Positions 62,332 through 64,000 of a stretch of 64,000 nucleotides of DNA are shown piece by piece. Each line of letters opens with the position of its first letter. The stretch's first letter is position 1. Below the pieces are notes generated by a model. The model was not told the DNA's origin and made no database searches. It saw only the letters and a program-made list of their open reading frames with translations. Location of the stretch: assembly GCF_016595795.1 (NCBI RefSeq), contig NZ_JAENHN010000010.1:310001-374000 (forward strand), in the 5' to 3' direction. This DNA comes from Clostridium yunnanense. GTDB lineage: Bacteria; Bacillota; Clostridia; Clostridiales; Clostridiaceae. A program made the position numbers and the translations under genes.

Positions 62332-63735
62332 ATGGAATACCATCTAGCCGTTGATATTGGGGCTTCTAGTGGAAGACATATATTGGGATTCATAGAAGAT
62401 GGACAACTTAGATTAGAAGAGATTTATAGATTTAGCAATGGGATAAAAAAGGTTAATGATGAATATTGCTGGGATCTTAAAAGTTTATTTTTAGAAATCA
62501 AAAAAGGAATAAAGAGATGCAAACAAATAGGGAAAGTGCCTAAAAGTATAGGAATAGATACTTGGGCAGTAGACTTTGTATTATTGGATGAAAATGAAGA
62601 GGTTTTAGGTAATACAGTAGCTTATAGAGACGACAGAACAGAAGGAATAATGGAGGAAGTTTTTAAAACACTTCCTAAGGACATGCTGTATTTATATACA
62701 GGAATTCAGTTTCAGAGATTTAATACAATTTATCAGCTGATGGCTATAAAAAAGAAAAATCCTGAGTATCTTAAAAAATCTAAAACATTCTTAATGATAC
62801 CTGATTATTTCAATTTTCTTTTAACAGGAAAGAAAGTCAATGAATATACGAATGCTACATCAACTCAGCTTGTAAACTCCTTTGATAGAACATGGGATGA
62901 AAATATACTGGAAGCTTTAGGAATAAATAAAGATATATTTCAAGAAATAAAACTTCCTAAAACCAATCTTGGGAATTTGAGAAGTGAATTAGTTGAAGAA
63001 TTTGGATTTGATATGGAGGTAATTTTACCTGCAACTCATGATACAGGATCAGCTTTTATATCTTCAGTATGTAATGATGAGGATAGTGTTTATTTAAGTT
63101 CTGGAACTTGGTCTCTTATGGGCGTTGAGAATAGATTCCCTATTTGTGTTCCACAATCAATGAACTACAACTTTACAAATGAAGGGGGAATTGATTATCG
63201 ATTTAGGTTTTTGAAAAATATTATGGGTCTTTGGATTATTCAAGAGGTTAAAAGGATGTATAAAGATGGATATTCCTTTGCAGAGTTAGTTGTAAAAGCT
63301 AAAGAAGCTGATAACTTTAAATCAATTATAGATGTAAACCATGATAGGTTCTTAAATCCTGAAAATATGATTACAGAGATACAAGCTTATTGTAGTGAAA
63401 CTAATCAAGAAATCCCTAAAACTTTAGGTGAAGTAGCTTATTGTGTATTTAATAGCTTAGGCATAAGCTATGGAGAATCTATTAAGGAACTTGAAGAAAT
63501 ATTTGAAAAGCAATATAAGCGAATTAATGTTTTTGGTGGTGGATGCCAAAATGAACTACTTAATCAACTAATAGCGGATAGGACACACAAAGAAGTTCTG
63601 GCAGGACCAGTAGAAGCAACGGCAATAGGAAATATTGTAGCGCAATTGTTAAGTTTTAATAAGGTTAATGATCTTGGAGAAGCAAGAGATATTATTTTAA
63701 AGTCGTTTGAAATAAAAAAATACTTACCACAGTAA
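62332..63735 (+). CDS. rhaB: L-rhamnulokinase
   Basis: The protein is 467 residues, a FGGY-family kinase. [12 protein letters not shown] is the ATP/phosphate-1 motif, [13 protein letters not shown] the sugar-binding region with catalytic Asp in the THDTGSAF area, SSGTWSLMG and [14 protein letters not shown] later motifs; these are RhaB-specific variants. It phosphorylates L-rhamnulose at C1. AGGGGGA precedes the ATG. Its stop is 17 bases before rhaA. The start of an operon for L-rhamnose use; a RhaS/RhaR-type regulator may be the AraC gene upstream. Confidence 0.95.
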   Translation: MEYHLAVDIGASSGRHILGFIEDGQLRLEEIYRFSNGIKKVNDEYCWDLKSLFLEIKKGIKRCKQIGKVPKSIGIDTWAVDFVLLDENEEVLGNTVAYRDDRTEGIMEEVFKTLPKDMLYLYTGIQFQRFNTIYQLMAIKKKNPEYLKKSKTFLMIPDYFNFLLTGKKVNEYTNATSTQLVNSFDRTWDENILEALGINKDIFQEIKLPKTNLGNLRSELVEEFGFDMEVILPATHDTGSAFISSVCNDEDSVYLSSGTWSLMGVENRFPICVPQSMNYNFTNEGGIDYRFRFLKNIMGLWIIQEVKRMYKDGYSFAELVVKAKEADNFKSIIDVNHDRFLNPENMITEIQAYCSETNQEIPKTLGEVAYCVFNSLGISYGESIKELEEIFEKQYKRINVFGGGCQNELLNQLIADRTHKEVLAGPVEATAIGNIVAQLLSFNKVNDLGEARDIILKSFEIKKYLPQ

Positions 63736-63752
63736 ATTTTGAGGAGGATATC

Positions 63753-64000
63753 ATGAATATAAAAGAAAGATATTTAGAGGCGAAAAAAGATTACGAAAAG
63801 TTTGGCATTAATGTAGATAAAGTATTAGAAGATCTTGAGAAGGTTAAGATTTCTATTCACTGTTGGCAGGGGGATGATGTAACTGGTTTTGAGGTTTCAC
63901 AAAGTGATCTTTCAGGTGGAATAGCAGCAACAGGAAACTATCCAGGAAAGGCTAGAAATGCTGAAGAATTAAGAGCAGATTTAGATAAAGCGCTATCTTT
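63753..64000 (+). CDS. rhaA: L-rhamnose isomerase (partial, N-terminal part)
   Basis: The frame runs from ATG 63753 to the window edge (82 codons). [19 protein letters not shown] and [16 protein letters not shown], then [15 protein letters not shown] are the opening of RhaA. It converts L-rhamnose to L-rhamnulose, the substrate of the kinase upstream. GGAGGAT precedes the ATG. Confidence 0.95.
   Translation, partial: MNIKERYLEAKKDYEKFGINVDKVLEDLEKVKISIHCWQGDDVTGFEVSQSDLSGGIAATGNYPGKARNAEELRADLDKALS

Overview
The window is AT-rich DNA of an anaerobic, endospore-forming Bacillota, most likely a Clostridium (sensu stricto). The support is: a GerA/GerC spore germination operon, an agrBD-type peptide quorum-sensing locus, a glycyl radical enzyme with its activase, two sigma-54/LevR-controlled PTS systems, ChW cell-surface repeats, frequent TTG starts and strong GGAGG ribosome binding sites. 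I cannot name the species. There are no rRNA or tRNA genes, no CRISPR array and no transposase.

Layout. 1-1898: germinant receptor genes (minus strand). 2133-5517: agrB, agrD, an AgrC-like kinase and an AgrA-like LytTR regulator, with a mobile-type repeat between agrD and the kinase. 6598-9455: OmpR-type regulator, kinase and lipoprotein operon (minus). 9714-12269: SDR plus ThuA-like pair and a nitroreductase. 12727-19756: LevR-type activator and a mannose-family PTS (IIA, IIB, IIC, IID), both behind perfect -24/-12 promoters, then an SGNH hydrolase. 19899-22518: MBL-fold protein, small unknown, duplicated HNH-like protein and dCMP deaminase. 23050-27387: PflD-type glycyl radical enzyme, activase and an RmlD-like SDR. 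27613-30139: two tandem membrane paralogues, a lipoprotein and an Rpn-family nuclease.

30390-39856 is the most distinctive region. A 2077-residue secreted protein combines Ig-like domains, SH3-like repeats, an M14 zinc peptidase, ChW wall-binding repeats and a C-terminal EndoU-like RNase toxin domain. It is followed by a probable immunity gene, a promoterless orphan toxin module with its own immunity paralogue, a decayed third toxin module and another small gene. A ~150-bp sequence is duplicated at both orphan-cassette junctions. This looks like a polymorphic toxin locus with a stored reservoir of alternative tips.

39949-49856: truncated sigma factor, DUF421 protein, YhcH-type protein, the glucuronate operon uxaC-uxuA-uxuB (minus) with a divergent AraC regulator, and a second LevR-type activator. 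50000-56160: a cellobiose-type PTS (IIA, IIB, IIC) behind a third -24/-12 promoter, then GH2 and GH1 glycosidases, so this stretch imports and cleaves beta-glycosides and feeds glucuronate catabolism. 56417-64000: MBL pseudogene, GNAT acetyltransferase, two alpha/beta hydrolases, a phage DnaD-like remnant, an AraC regulator and the start of a rhamnose operon (rhaB, rhaA).

Two families of non-coding palindromic repeats are scattered through the window. Family A is MITE-like with long imperfect terminal inverted repeats. Family B elements are ~100-bp palindromes whose arm sequences differ between copies while base pairing is kept. One B copy sits inside an A copy. All identifications come from reading the sequence; no database search was run.
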